A DNA stretch of 64,000 bases, from the NCBI RefSeq assembly GCF_024054035.1, contig NZ_JAMXQU010000010.1, positions 54,087 to 118,086 of the forward strand. Reading direction: 5' to 3'. Shown piece by piece: positions 1 to 7,852 of the stretch. This stretch comes from Asaia lannensis NBRC 102526. Lineage in GTDB: Bacteria; Pseudomonadota; Alphaproteobacteria; Acetobacterales; Acetobacteraceae. A program made the position numbers and the translations under genes. Position 1 is the stretch's first letter; every line of letters begins with the position of its first letter. A model generated the notes under the pieces. That model saw nothing but the letters and a program-made list of their open reading frames with translations. It did not search any database and had not been told where the DNA came from.

Positions 1-2477
1 CAGTTGGGATCTGGCTCGAGGAAGCTCTGGAGGTGGACCGAGCTTTCCTCGCCGAAGCGGGATGTCCATGCCTCTTCGGCCGTAAACACCAGCACAGGTG
101 CAAGCCATGTCGAGAGCGCGCGATGCAGGATATCGAGCACGGTACGGGCAGCGCGACGACGCAGCGAGGAAGGCGCATCGCAATAAAGCGCGTCCTTGCG
201 CACGTCGAAATAGAACGCCGACAGATCGGTCGTGCAGAAACCGTGCAGCATGGGATAGACGCCAACCCATTGATGGGTCTGGACGGCCTGCTTGATCATG
301 CCCCCGAGATCGCTCAGGCGATGAAGGATATAACGCTCAAGCTCGGGTAGCTGCTCGAATGGGAGGGCCTCTTCGGGCGTGTAGCCGTCAAGCGCGCCAA
401 GAAGCCAGCGCAGCGTGTTGCGCAGACGACGATAGAGCTCACCCTGCTGCTTGAGGATCTCGTTACCGATACGGAGATCTTCATTGCTGTCGGAGTTCAC
501 GACCCAAAGACGCAGGATATCGGCGCCCAGCTTGTCGGTTACCTCCTTGGGCGCAATTACATTGCCCAGGGATTTGGACATCTTGCGGCCCTGCTCGTCG
601 AGCACGAAGCCGTTGGTGACGATGGCCTTCATGGGTGCCACGCCAAGCGTGCCGACGCTTTCGAGCAGTGAGGACTGGAACCAGCCGCGATGCTGATCCG
701 ACCCTTCCAGATAAAGATCGGCGGGGAAGTTCAGTCCGTCCCGACCCAGCACGAAACTGTGGGTCGATCCGCTTTCGAACCAGACATCGACGATATCGAA
801 AACCTGCTCGTATTCTGCGGGATCGCGTCCCTCGCCCAGGAAGACAGCCGGATCGGCACTATACCAGATATCGGCGCCATGCTTGGCCATCGCATCGACG
901 ATACGCTGCATGACCTCAGGGTCGCGCAGCACCTCGCCCGTGCTCTTTTCCACGAAAACGGCAATCGGCACGCCCCAGGCGCGCTGGCGGCTGATGCACC
1001 AGTCGGGACGCTGCTCGATCATGGAGGTCAGACGATTGCGCGAGGCTTCCGGCACGAAGGTGACACCGGCCAGCGCATCCAGCGACTTGCGACGCAGGGC
1101 CAGATCACCATCCATGCGGATGAACCATTGCGGGGTGGCGCGGAAGATGATCGGCTTACGCGAGCGCCAGGAATGCGGATAGGAATGCACGATGCTCGAC
1201 CGTGCCACGAGACCGGCTGCGGCATCGCCATTCGCGGCCCAGCGCTGTGCCGCTTCGGTAAGCGCCGCACAGACCGGGTCGGCAGCCTTGAACACATGGA
1301 TACCGGCGAAATGCGGTACCCATGGCGCATAGGTGCCGTCATCCTGCACCAGCTCGGGTACTTCGATGCCGTATTGACGCGTGAGCAGAAAATCGTCCTG
1401 GCCATGGGCAGGCGCCATATGCACAAGGCCCGTACCGGCATCGGTCGTCACGAAATCGCCGGGCAGCATGGGCACGTCGAATTCATAACCGCACCCACGC
1501 AGCGGATGCGCGCAGATCGTCCCCTCAAGCGCTTCGCCCGGCAGGGTGTAGAGGATGTGATGGTCCTGGATACCGGCCTGCTGGCAGAAATCGCTTACAC
1601 GCTCTTCGGCCACCAGAAAGCGCGAACCGGGGGTGACGAGGCTGTTTTCGTCCATGATATCGGCGCGCAGCACGACATAGGCGATCTCCGGCCCATAGGC
1701 GATGGCGCGATTGGCCGGAATGGTCCAGGGCGTGGTCGTCCAGATGACAGCTGATGCTCCCTGAAGCGCCTGACCGGGGGTCGGGTCTGCCTCGATGGGA
1801 AAGGCTACATGGATCGTGGTGGAGGTGATGTCGTGGTATTCGATCTCGGCCTCGGCAAGGGCGGTCTTCTCGACCGGGCTCCACATGACCGGACGCAGGC
1901 CACGATACAGGCCACCATTGAGCAGGAACTTGCCGATTTCTGCCACGATGGCGGATTCGGATGAGAAATCCATCGTGGCGTAGCGGTTTTTCCACTCGGC
2001 CTGCACGCCCAGACGCTTGAACTCCTCGGCCTGGATATCGAGCCAGCGACGCGCATAGTCACGACATTCGGCACGGAACTGCAGAACGGGCACATCGTCC
2101 TTGTTCTTGCCAGCCTTGCGGTATTCTTCCTCGACACGCCATTCGATCGGCAGGCCGTGACAGTCCCAGCCCGGGATGAAGCGCACACGGGCACCATTCA
2201 TGCGCTGGGCACGATTGATGACATCCTTGTTGATCTTGTTCAGCGCGTGGCCGATATGCAGATTGCCGTTCGCATAGGGCGGCCCGTCATGCAATGTGAA
2301 GACCGGCTTGCCCTTGCCTGCCTCGAAAATGCTCTCATCCAGTCCGATCGCGTCCCAGCGTGCAAGCGTCTGCGGCTCGCGCGTGGGCAGATTGCCGCGC
2401 ATCGGGAAGCTTGTGCGAGGCAGGAAGACCGTGTCGCGATAACGGTCCTGAGGATCGGGGCTTTTTGAATCAGGCAT
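1..2477 (-). CDS. ileS: isoleucyl-tRNA synthetase, 5' part (3' end outside window)
   Basis: This is a class I aminoacyl-tRNA synthetase that charges tRNA-Ile with isoleucine in the cytoplasm. The reverse-strand reading frame starts with ATG at 2477 and runs off the left edge after 825 codons, so the C-terminal tRNA-binding and zinc region is missing here. The signature HIGH is at residues 74-77 inside ANGNLHIGHALNK, and KMSKS is at about residues 632-636 inside GRKMSKSLGN. Between them lie the CP1 editing region and the DWCISRQRAWGVP motif typical of IleS. About 200 bp without a gene lie upstream of the start and should hold its promoter. I see no T-box-like leader. The identification is secure; only the missing end limits it. 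Confidence 0.97.
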   Translation of the reverse strand, partial: MPDSKSPDPQDRYRDTVFLPRTSFPMRGNLPTREPQTLARWDAIGLDESIFEAGKGKPVFTLHDGPPYANGNLHIGHALNKINKDVINRAQRMNGARVRFIPGWDCHGLPIEWRVEEEYRKAGKNKDDVPVLQFRAECRDYARRWLDIQAEEFKRLGVQAEWKNRYATMDFSSESAIVAEIGKFLLNGGLYRGLRPVMWSPVEKTALAEAEIEYHDITSTTIHVAFPIEADPTPGQALQGASAVIWTTTPWTIPANRAIAYGPEIAYVVLRADIMDENSLVTPGSRFLVAEERVSDFCQQAGIQDHHILYTLPGEALEGTICAHPLRGCGYEFDVPMLPGDFVTTDAGTGLVHMAPAHGQDDFLLTRQYGIEVPELVQDDGTYAPWVPHFAGIHVFKAADPVCAALTEAAQRWAANGDAAAGLVARSSIVHSYPHSWRSRKPIIFRATPQWFIRMDGDLALRRKSLDALAGVTFVPEASRNRLTSMIEQRPDWCISRQRAWGVPIAVFVEKSTGEVLRDPEVMQRIVDAMAKHGADIWYSADPAVFLGEGRDPAEYEQVFDIVDVWFESGSTHSFVLGRDGLNFPADLYLEGSDQHRGWFQSSLLESVGTLGVAPMKAIVTNGFVLDEQGRKMSKSLGNVIAPKEVTDKLGADILRLWVVNSDSNEDLRIGNEILKQQGELYRRLRNTLRWLLGALDGYTPEEALPFEQLPELERYILHRLSDLGGMIKQAVQTHQWVGVYPMLHGFCTTDLSAFYFDVRKDALYCDAPSSLRRRAARTVLDILHRALSTWLAPVLVFTAEEAWTSRFGEESSVHLQSFLEPDPN

Positions 2478-2679
2478 CTTCGATCAATCGACGGAGTCAG
2501 GGAACCCCGAGTTATGCGAAGATGCAGGCTTCTGGGTCAAGAGCAGCGGTCAAATCCCGGCTCACAATTGGCAGAGCCATATTCTGGGTCGTAATCCCAG
2601 TAGCTCCTGATAGAGGCAGTACGCGGATACCGGACGACAACAAAACAGCACCGGAATCCGACTGCCCTGACTGCCGGTT

Positions 2680-2889
2680 TCAGGGCAGACGCGTCTGCGA
2701 TTTCAAGCCGGAAGGCGCACAGACACTTTCCAGTGTCTCATCGATCTGCTGACCCAGCGTGTTAAGGTCCTGCCTCAGAAAAGCCTTCAGCCTGACAAGG
2801 CGTGAAACGCTTTCTTTTCTGCGGGAGTCTTTCTGGGCGATGTGCTGTTCCATCGCCTGCATCTGATACATCTGCATCGCGCCAAACAT
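2680..2889 (-). CDS. small hypothetical protein (69 aa)
   Basis: The open frame extends upstream to 3090, but the ATG at 2889 has a good ribosome binding site (AAGGGGG, about 6 nt before it), and the upstream part looks like non-coding readthrough. The product starts MFGAMQMYQMQAM and is rich in Met, Gln, Lys and Arg. It is predicted to be mainly helical, with a basic centre (KDSRRKESVSRLVRLKAF). There is no signal peptide or membrane segment. I do not recognise the family. It stands alone between ileS and fosA, with an AT-rich upstream stretch (2890-2960) that could carry a promoter. Real-gene status rests only on the ribosome binding site and composition. Confidence 0.45.
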   Translation of the reverse strand: MFGAMQMYQMQAMEQHIAQKDSRRKESVSRLVRLKAFLRQDLNTLGQQIDETLESVCAPSGLKSQTRLP

Positions 2890-3010
2890 AGCATCCCCCT
2901 TCGTTCGATTAACGTTAGGTAATCTATAACGCGAAGTGATGTGATATAAACCACAAAAATCATCACAAAAGGGACAGGTGCATGTCTGGCCCTTACGGCT
3001 CTGGCCCGGT

Positions 3011-3448
3011 TCAGGTGATTTCGAGATCCTCCAGACCGGCCGGTGGTGCAACGCGCCAATGCGCAAGTCGTGTTTCGAGCGACCCCACATGCAATTCCAG
3101 CTTATGGCCGTCAGGATCGAGACAATAGAGCGATGCGCCTTCGCTTCTGTTTGCCTTCCACAGCTTCACATGGCCTTCGAGCTTTGCAGTCAGAAGCGCG
3201 AAGCCTTTTTCATCGAGCGAGAAAGCCAGATGGGTGTCGTCATCGCGGGGCTGGATCGGCGCGTTTTTGCTGAGTTCCAGACAAAGCCAGAGTGATCCGG
3301 CCTCCAGATAGGCCCCCTTCCCCCAGCGCGCCCTGAGGCGACATCCCAGAAGACCGCAATAAAACCCAAGTGACCGGGTCAGATCGCTCGTGCAGAGCGT
3401 GACATGATTTATACCGCGCAACAGTCCATCGAGCGGATCGGATGACAC
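3011..3448 (-). CDS. fosA: FosA-family fosfomycin resistance glutathione transferase (VOC superfamily)
   Basis: The 145-residue length fits the FosA group, Mn2+/K+-dependent enzymes that open the fosfomycin epoxide with glutathione. Features visible: the N-terminal INHVTL strand with metal ligand H15, second ligand H73 (DDTHLAF), third ligand E118 (GHKLELHVG), the AYLE-GSLWLCL segment around residues 46-57, the K98-x-NRSEG-x-S-x-Y108 substrate and potassium loop, and R127 near the end. Known FosA proteins have these same blocks in this order. The gene starts 20 nt after the ribF stop, so it is probably the last gene of the recX-tatA-mtn-ribF run. Fosfomycin may not be the natural substrate in this host. 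A FosX-type hydrolase is less likely because the FosA-specific NRSEG loop is intact. Confidence 0.85.
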   Translation of the reverse strand: MSSDPLDGLLRGINHVTLCTSDLTRSLGFYCGLLGCRLRARWGKGAYLEAGSLWLCLELSKNAPIQPRDDDTHLAFSLDEKGFALLTAKLEGHVKLWKANRSEGASLYCLDPDGHKLELHVGSLETRLAHWRVAPPAGLEDLEIT

Positions 3449-3468
3449 AGAAGCGGGAAGCCGGGCAC

Positions 3469-4428
3469 TCAGGGGATACGGGTCGCAGGAGGCGGGAGAA
3501 AAGTGAGGGAGGCAAGAGCGGCGCGGGCAGCTTGCGCATCGTCCGCAATCTGCGCCTTGAGCTCATCGAGCCCGGCAAAACGTTTTTCTTCGCGCAGCAG
3601 CTTGTGCAGGCTGACTTCGAGCGTCTGGCCATAAAGGTCTTCGTTCACGTCGAAGAGATGCACTTCAAGTCGGCTTTCCTGCCCGTCGTCGATCGTGGGG
3701 CGGCGTCCGATATTGGCAACACCGGGTGTGACCCGGCCATCGGGATGGCGCACACTCACTGCATAGACGCCGCGCGCCGGTTCGACATGACGCCCGAGCG
3801 GAATATTGGCTGTCGGAAAACCGAGAAGACGCCCGCGTTTGTCGCCATGGGCGACTTCACCGGTGATGAACCAGGGCCGACCGAGCTCCTCGGCCGCGCG
3901 TTCGGGATATCCTTCCTGAAGAAGGCGACGGATGCGCGACGAAGAGTAAGGCCCCCCTATATCCGTCAATGGCGGCACTACGGTAAGACCGATACCAAGA
4001 CTCTCGAGCTTCTGCCCGAGATAGGCGATATTGCCGCTCCGTCTGTGACCGAAAGCGAAATCGGGCCCACAAGCCACATGGCGCACGCCGAGCCCCGCAT
4101 GAAGCACGGTCTCGACAAACTGATCCGGTGTCAGATGGCTGAAATCAGCATCGAAGCGAAGCTGGAAGACGTGCCGCGCACCCTGCTCATGCAGAATGCG
4201 CGTACGGATCTCCGGCAGCATCAGACGCAAGGGAGGGTCCTGAGGACGAAAGAACTCGCGTGGGTGCGGTTCGAAGGTCAAGGCCCCGAGCGTCAGATCG
4301 GGGCGCGCCGCATGGAGCGATCTGAGAAGATGGACATGGCCCAGATGCACGCCATCGAAATTGCCGAGGGCCACGGCAGCTCCGCGCGCCTCTGGCGGGA
4401 TTGCCGTCCAGTCCTCGTGCAGGGTCAT
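3469..4428 (-). CDS. ribF: bifunctional riboflavin kinase / FAD synthetase
   Basis: RibF phosphorylates riboflavin to FMN and adenylates FMN to FAD in the cytoplasm. The N-terminal nucleotidyltransferase domain shows GNFDGVHLGH at residues 22-31, and the adenylylation domain continues through residue 180 or so (FVETVLHAGLGVRHVACGPDFAFGHRRSG). The C-terminal riboflavin kinase domain has the GRLLGFPTANI loop and the PTIDDG region. At 319 aa it is a normal full-length RibF. The start ATG overlaps the mtnC stop by 4 nt (ATGA), which implies translational coupling. The flavin products would serve, among others, the FAD dehydrogenase at 15.6 kb, although no direct regulatory link is visible. Confidence 0.95.
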   Translation of the reverse strand: MTLHEDWTAIPPEARGAAVALGNFDGVHLGHVHLLRSLHAARPDLTLGALTFEPHPREFFRPQDPPLRLMLPEIRTRILHEQGARHVFQLRFDADFSHLTPDQFVETVLHAGLGVRHVACGPDFAFGHRRSGNIAYLGQKLESLGIGLTVVPPLTDIGGPYSSSRIRRLLQEGYPERAAEELGRPWFITGEVAHGDKRGRLLGFPTANIPLGRHVEPARGVYAVSVRHPDGRVTPGVANIGRRPTIDDGQESRLEVHLFDVNEDLYGQTLEVSLHKLLREEKRFAGLDELKAQIADDAQAARAALASLTFLPPPATRIP

Positions 4429-5117
4429 GAAACAGGCAGCTCGAACTGCTGGCTGACACTGCGCAGGTCTGCGGCCTGATGGACGCCGGGGTGAGGCTTC
4501 GTACCGTCTTCTGCACGAACGAGCTGGCAGGTTCTGAGCCCTGCTTCGGCAGCGGCATCGAGTTCTGCGCCGATGTCGGAGAGAAACAGGATCTGCCCCG
4601 GTGCAACGCCCGCCCGTAAGGCGATCTGCCGATAGCTCTCGGCAATTTTCTTGCCACCCACATCGAGGTCGTAGAATGCCTCGAACAGGTCTGTCAGATC
4701 GCCCGCATCGGAATAGCCATAAAGCAGGCGCTGCGCGCTGGCGGAACCGGAAGAATAGACGGCAAGACGCAGCCCGGTAGCGTGCCAGGCTTTGAGCGCA
4801 GGCGGTACATCGGGGTACAGACGCGCCTTGAGATCGCCGCTCTCGAAACCGCTTTTCCAGGCAAGACCTTGAAGGGATTTGAGAGGGGCAACCTTTTCGT
4901 CACGTACCGTCCAGTCGTGAAGCTGCGCCACCGGATCGCAACCGGGATTGGCAGCCTCGATATCGGCCAGAGCCACTTTCACCAGCGGGTTTTCCGCCTG
5001 CTCTTGCAGAAGCGACGGCATGATCTTGTCGGAATAGGGAAAGAGCACGTCCTTGACGAAAGAGATCGGCAGGGTTGTCCCTTCGATATCGAGCAGGATC
5101 AGACGAATGGCACTCAT
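4425..5117 (-). CDS. mtnC: acireductone synthase / enolase-phosphatase E1
   Basis: This HAD-superfamily enzyme converts 2,3-diketo-5-methylthiopentyl-1-phosphate to the acireductone by enolisation and dephosphorylation in the methionine salvage pathway. The HAD motif I is LLDIEGTT, with the nucleophile at D10 and the family-specific Glu at position 12. Motif II is the AVYSSGSASAQ segment, and motif III/IV is around LFLSDIGAELDAAAEAG. The length of 230 aa is standard. It overlaps mtnD upstream and ribF downstream by 4 nt each, so it is part of a coupled mtnB-mtnD-mtnC block in pathway-related order. Confidence 0.95.
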   Translation of the reverse strand: MSAIRLILLDIEGTTLPISFVKDVLFPYSDKIMPSLLQEQAENPLVKVALADIEAANPGCDPVAQLHDWTVRDEKVAPLKSLQGLAWKSGFESGDLKARLYPDVPPALKAWHATGLRLAVYSSGSASAQRLLYGYSDAGDLTDLFEAFYDLDVGGKKIAESYRQIALRAGVAPGQILFLSDIGAELDAAAEAGLRTCQLVRAEDGTKPHPGVHQAADLRSVSQQFELPVS

Positions 5118-5671
5118 GCGGCAATATCCGGAATGGTCACAGGAAACCGGCGCGCAATCTCGTCGCCCGTATAATCGGCGACCCAGCCGGTCGTATCCGT
5201 AAAGACGCGAAGCGCGACGACGTCGGGATCGAGCCCTGCATCGAACCAGTGAGGCGTTCCGGCAGGCACGGAAATCAGATCGCCCTGAACGCAGAGCACC
5301 GAATAGACACGGTCTCCCACATGCAGGACGAATGCACCCTGACCGTGGACAAAAAACCGGACTTCGTCTTCGCTATGCGTATGCTCGGACAGATATTTCT
5401 CGCGCATGGCCGCGATCTGCGGCGTATTGCGGTCAAACCGCACCACGTCAGCGCTTCCGGCTCCCGTCTCGCCCATCAGCCCGTCGAGATAGGGACGATA
5501 GGCTTCGAGGATATCCTCCGTCGGTGCATCCTTGGCGGGCGTGACGGGCGATTGCCAGCGCTCGAAGCGGACATTCAGCGGCCGAAGGGTCTCGGCAATT
5601 TCGCGCCCGTCCTGCGTGTCGAGCAGAATGGTTCCGGGAGCATCGTCACGATAGATCGTTAGTCGACTCAT
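5114..5671 (-). CDS. mtnD: acireductone dioxygenase (cupin)
   Basis: This enzyme oxidises the acireductone made by MtnC to the 2-oxo acid precursor of methionine (Fe form) or an off-pathway product (Ni form). The cupin metal site is visible: H97-x-H99 and E103 in EHTHSEDEVR, with the distal ligand H141 in AGTPHWFD. The length of 185 aa is standard. It sits between mtnB and mtnC with 4-nt overlaps on both sides, so the three enzymes are probably made from one message. The other pathway genes (mtnA, and mtnK or mtnP) are not in the window. Confidence 0.96.
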   Translation of the reverse strand: MSRLTIYRDDAPGTILLDTQDGREIAETLRPLNVRFERWQSPVTPAKDAPTEDILEAYRPYLDGLMGETGAGSADVVRFDRNTPQIAAMREKYLSEHTHSEDEVRFFVHGQGAFVLHVGDRVYSVLCVQGDLISVPAGTPHWFDAGLDPDVVALRVFTDTTGWVADYTGDEIARRFPVTIPDIAA

Positions 5672-6282
5672 GATTTCCGTCTTTCCAGTTCGCAGGCCAG
5701 CAGGAACTCCAGACCCTCGAGACGGGCAAGCGCCATGGCCATATCACGCCCCCATACATAGACACCATGACCCCGGATGACATATCCCGCGGGCATGCCT
5801 CCGAGCGACGGAGCGATCACGCCTGCCAGCCGGGCGATATCCTGATCGTTGTGGAAAACGGGCACATCGATGCTCGTTTCATGGGTCGATTGCCTCTCGA
5901 ACACCTTGAGCAACTCGTATCCCGCAAGGGTAATCGCCGGAGCGGGATCCATCATGGACAGAACGGTCGCCGCCACCGAATGCCCATGCAGCACAGCGCC
6001 GATTGCCGGATCGAATGCGTAAAGCTGTGTATGCAGCAGTGTCTCGGCACTCGATTTCTGAGAGGCATCGAGCGGACGACCCTGGGGGTCGATTTCGATC
6101 ACGTCTTGTTCGGTCAGAAAGCCCTTGTGCCCACCCGAGCGCGTAATGGCGATGCGACCGTCGGCAAGACGTCGGCTGAGATTGCCCGCTGTTGCGGGCA
6201 CCCAGCCGCGCTGGTCCATTCTGCGCCCCGCCTTGACGACGTCCTGCACCGCATCCGACCAGTGTCGGTCCGAAACCTGCAT
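5668..6282 (-). CDS. mtnB: methylthioribulose-1-phosphate dehydratase
   Basis: A class II aldolase-fold zinc enzyme, it dehydrates 5-methylthioribulose-1-phosphate to the diketo substrate of MtnC. Family features: the TAGNLSRRLADGRIAITRSGGHKG segment near residues 31-55, the zinc-binding GAVLHGHSVAATVLS segment and the late VIRGHGVYVWGRD histidine. A class II aldolase of sugar metabolism would share this fold, but the adjacent mtnD and mtnC make MtnB nearly certain. It starts 9 nt after the tatA stop and ends in a 4-nt overlap with mtnD. Confidence 0.94.
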   Translation of the reverse strand: MQVSDRHWSDAVQDVVKAGRRMDQRGWVPATAGNLSRRLADGRIAITRSGGHKGFLTEQDVIEIDPQGRPLDASQKSSAETLLHTQLYAFDPAIGAVLHGHSVAATVLSMMDPAPAITLAGYELLKVFERQSTHETSIDVPVFHNDQDIARLAGVIAPSLGGMPAGYVIRGHGVYVWGRDMAMALARLEGLEFLLACELERRKS

Positions 6283-6291
6283 GATCGAAAC

Positions 6292-6585
6292 TCAGTGATT
6301 GACGTTGTTCACATTCCCGCCGGAGACGGGGGGCGTGTACTGGGGAGACTGGAAATTGCCCTGGGGGGCACCGGGCGCAGCACCGTGAGGCGGCGGTGCG
6401 ATCTGACCGTTAGGCTGCTGACCTGCATGGGAGTCCATGGACTCGTCTTCAGCCATGTTCTTCTTGAAGGATTTGATACCCTTCGCGAAATCGCCCATCA
6501 GACCGCTGATCTTGCTGCCACCGCCAAACAGGATGAGCACAACGGCAAGCACTATCAGCCAGTGCAGGGGACTCATGCTACCCAT
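6292..6585 (-). CDS. tatA: twin-arginine translocase subunit TatA
   Basis: This is the pore-forming component of the Tat system that exports folded, cofactor-bearing proteins across the inner membrane. The protein has one N-terminal membrane segment (about residues 5-22, [16 protein letters not shown]), the [23 protein letters not shown] amphipathic helix typical of TatA, and a Pro/Gly/Asn-rich disordered tail. At 97 aa it is normal. tatB and tatC are not adjacent, which differs from the usual tatABC cluster. A Tat client is predicted within this window: the dehydrogenase small subunit at 14.9 kb has an RRRFV twin-arginine signal. Confidence 0.93.
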   Translation of the reverse strand: MGSMSPLHWLIVLAVVLILFGGGSKISGLMGDFAKGIKSFKKNMAEDESMDSHAGQQPNGQIAPPPHGAAPGAPQGNFQSPQYTPPVSGGNVNNVNH

Positions 6586-6636
6586 AATCTCTCTCCTCGC
6601 TCGACGGACTCATCCTGTCGTCTTGTCTCTTGCTTC

Positions 6637-7146
6637 TCACATGGCGTGATCGGGCGACACTTGCAAGCGCGCAATATCGTCCAGATCGCGAGGCACGATA
6701 AAGCCATAGGTCGGATAGGCACGTGCACCCATATTCCTTATCGGTGCCCAGTATACACGCACGAGTGACCAGTCGTTGTTTCTGGACACATCGATGATCG
6801 GAACGGAGCGATCGATACGGCCCGGCTCCCAGTTTGCATGTTCGACCAGAATCTTGCGCGATGACACGGTGCTGCGCACGATCGATACATGCCCCGAAGG
6901 CAAACGCCCGGTCGAGCGGAACACAAGAATTTCGCCTTGTGCGGGCGTCTGCGTGCGCCGGTACTTGCCCGATGCCCCGCGCCACCAGGAGGATGCCGCG
7001 CCATATAGTGTGACCCCTGTTTTCGCACGGGCATAAGGAGCGCATTGCAGCGGGCCGTTGAAGCTTGCGCGGCTGTATTCCCTCGGGCCACCCCCGCATG
7101 CCGCAAGCCCCAGACACAACCCGAAACCCAGCATGATCCTCTTCAT
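6637..7146 (-). CDS. CHAP-domain lipoprotein (putative peptidoglycan amidase/peptidase)
   Basis: The 169-aa product begins with a lipoprotein signal ending in LAAC (lipidated Cys17). A CHAP-like cysteine amidohydrolase core follows: a catalytic Cys at about 35 (PLQCAPYAR), a His at about 86 (PSGHVSIV) and a third polar residue in EHANWEPG. CHAP enzymes cut peptidoglycan peptide bonds, and the lipid anchor would place this one at the cell envelope. The substrate is not known. The start overlaps the recX stop by 4 nt. The pairing of RecX with a wall enzyme has no obvious functional logic and may only reflect compact packing. Confidence 0.75.
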   Translation of the reverse strand: MKRIMLGFGLCLGLAACGGGPREYSRASFNGPLQCAPYARAKTGVTLYGAASSWWRGASGKYRRTQTPAQGEILVFRSTGRLPSGHVSIVRSTVSSRKILVEHANWEPGRIDRSVPIIDVSRNNDWSLVRVYWAPIRNMGARAYPTYGFIVPRDLDDIARLQVSPDHAM

Positions 7147-7793
7147 GAAGATTTCAGCGCCATGACGCGATCCTCCGCTTCTTCGAGATTCATTGCCAAC
7201 GCCCGCTCGGCCACGTCACGGCCGAACCCGGCACGTGCAAAAGCGGCCAATGCCCGCTGGTGCCGGTGCAGGCGGTTTTCTTCTTCCGCTGGACCGTCGT
7301 TCCCTTCTGTCGCGTCCCCCCGCATGAAAGGACCCAGTCGCCTTTTGCGTGCCAAGACAAGCGCGGCTCCCAGCTCACGCTCACGCGCCGCATCCTCGCT
7401 GCGATGACCGAGACTTTCTTCCAGCGCGTTGCCGAGAACCTCTGCCCCGATGCCTTTCTGAGCCAGGCTGGCGGCTACGGCGCGGCGCGAGCGACCGGAC
7501 CGGGTTAGGCTGAGAGAGCGCGACCGGGCAAAAGCGGCATCGTCCAGCGCCCCGATACGCCGCATATCGCCAACGATCGTGTCGATCATGACCCTGCTCC
7601 GGGCTCGGTGAAGCTCGATCTGGTCGGTTTCACCCCCATTGGCGGCGCAACGACGTGCCCAGCGCATCACGGCACGGTCCAGTACCTGAGCCAGTCCCTG
7701 TTCGGTCGCAGCAAAGCGCGCGAGATGACGCAGGGCCGCCTCGCGCAGGTTTTCCGCTGTCGGCGGAGGAGTCTGATCCGGAATCGCTGACAT
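7143..7793 (-). CDS. recX: recombination regulatory protein RecX
   Basis: RecX proteins bind RecA filaments and limit their growth. The 216-aa sequence is helical and Arg/Ala/Leu-rich with the three-helix repeats of the family: LREAALRHLARFAATEQGLAQVLDRAVMRWAR near the N-terminus, IGALDDAAFARSRSLSLTRSGRSRRAVAASLAQKGI in the middle, and a C-terminal RHQRALAAFARAGFGRDVAERAL repeat. recA is not adjacent, as is common in Alphaproteobacteria. The gene is the most upstream member of the leftward run and faces the plus-strand hydrolase gene 60 bp away, so the 7794-7852 gap should hold two divergent promoters. Confidence 0.85.
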   Translation of the reverse strand: MSAIPDQTPPPTAENLREAALRHLARFAATEQGLAQVLDRAVMRWARRCAANGGETDQIELHRARSRVMIDTIVGDMRRIGALDDAAFARSRSLSLTRSGRSRRAVAASLAQKGIGAEVLGNALEESLGHRSEDAARERELGAALVLARKRRLGPFMRGDATEGNDGPAEEENRLHRHQRALAAFARAGFGRDVAERALAMNLEEAEDRVMALKSS

Positions 7794-7852
7794 GACGCCA
7801 ATGTGCCATAACTTCGTGGCAGCACCATGGTAAAAACCTGCCGGAGATTTGC

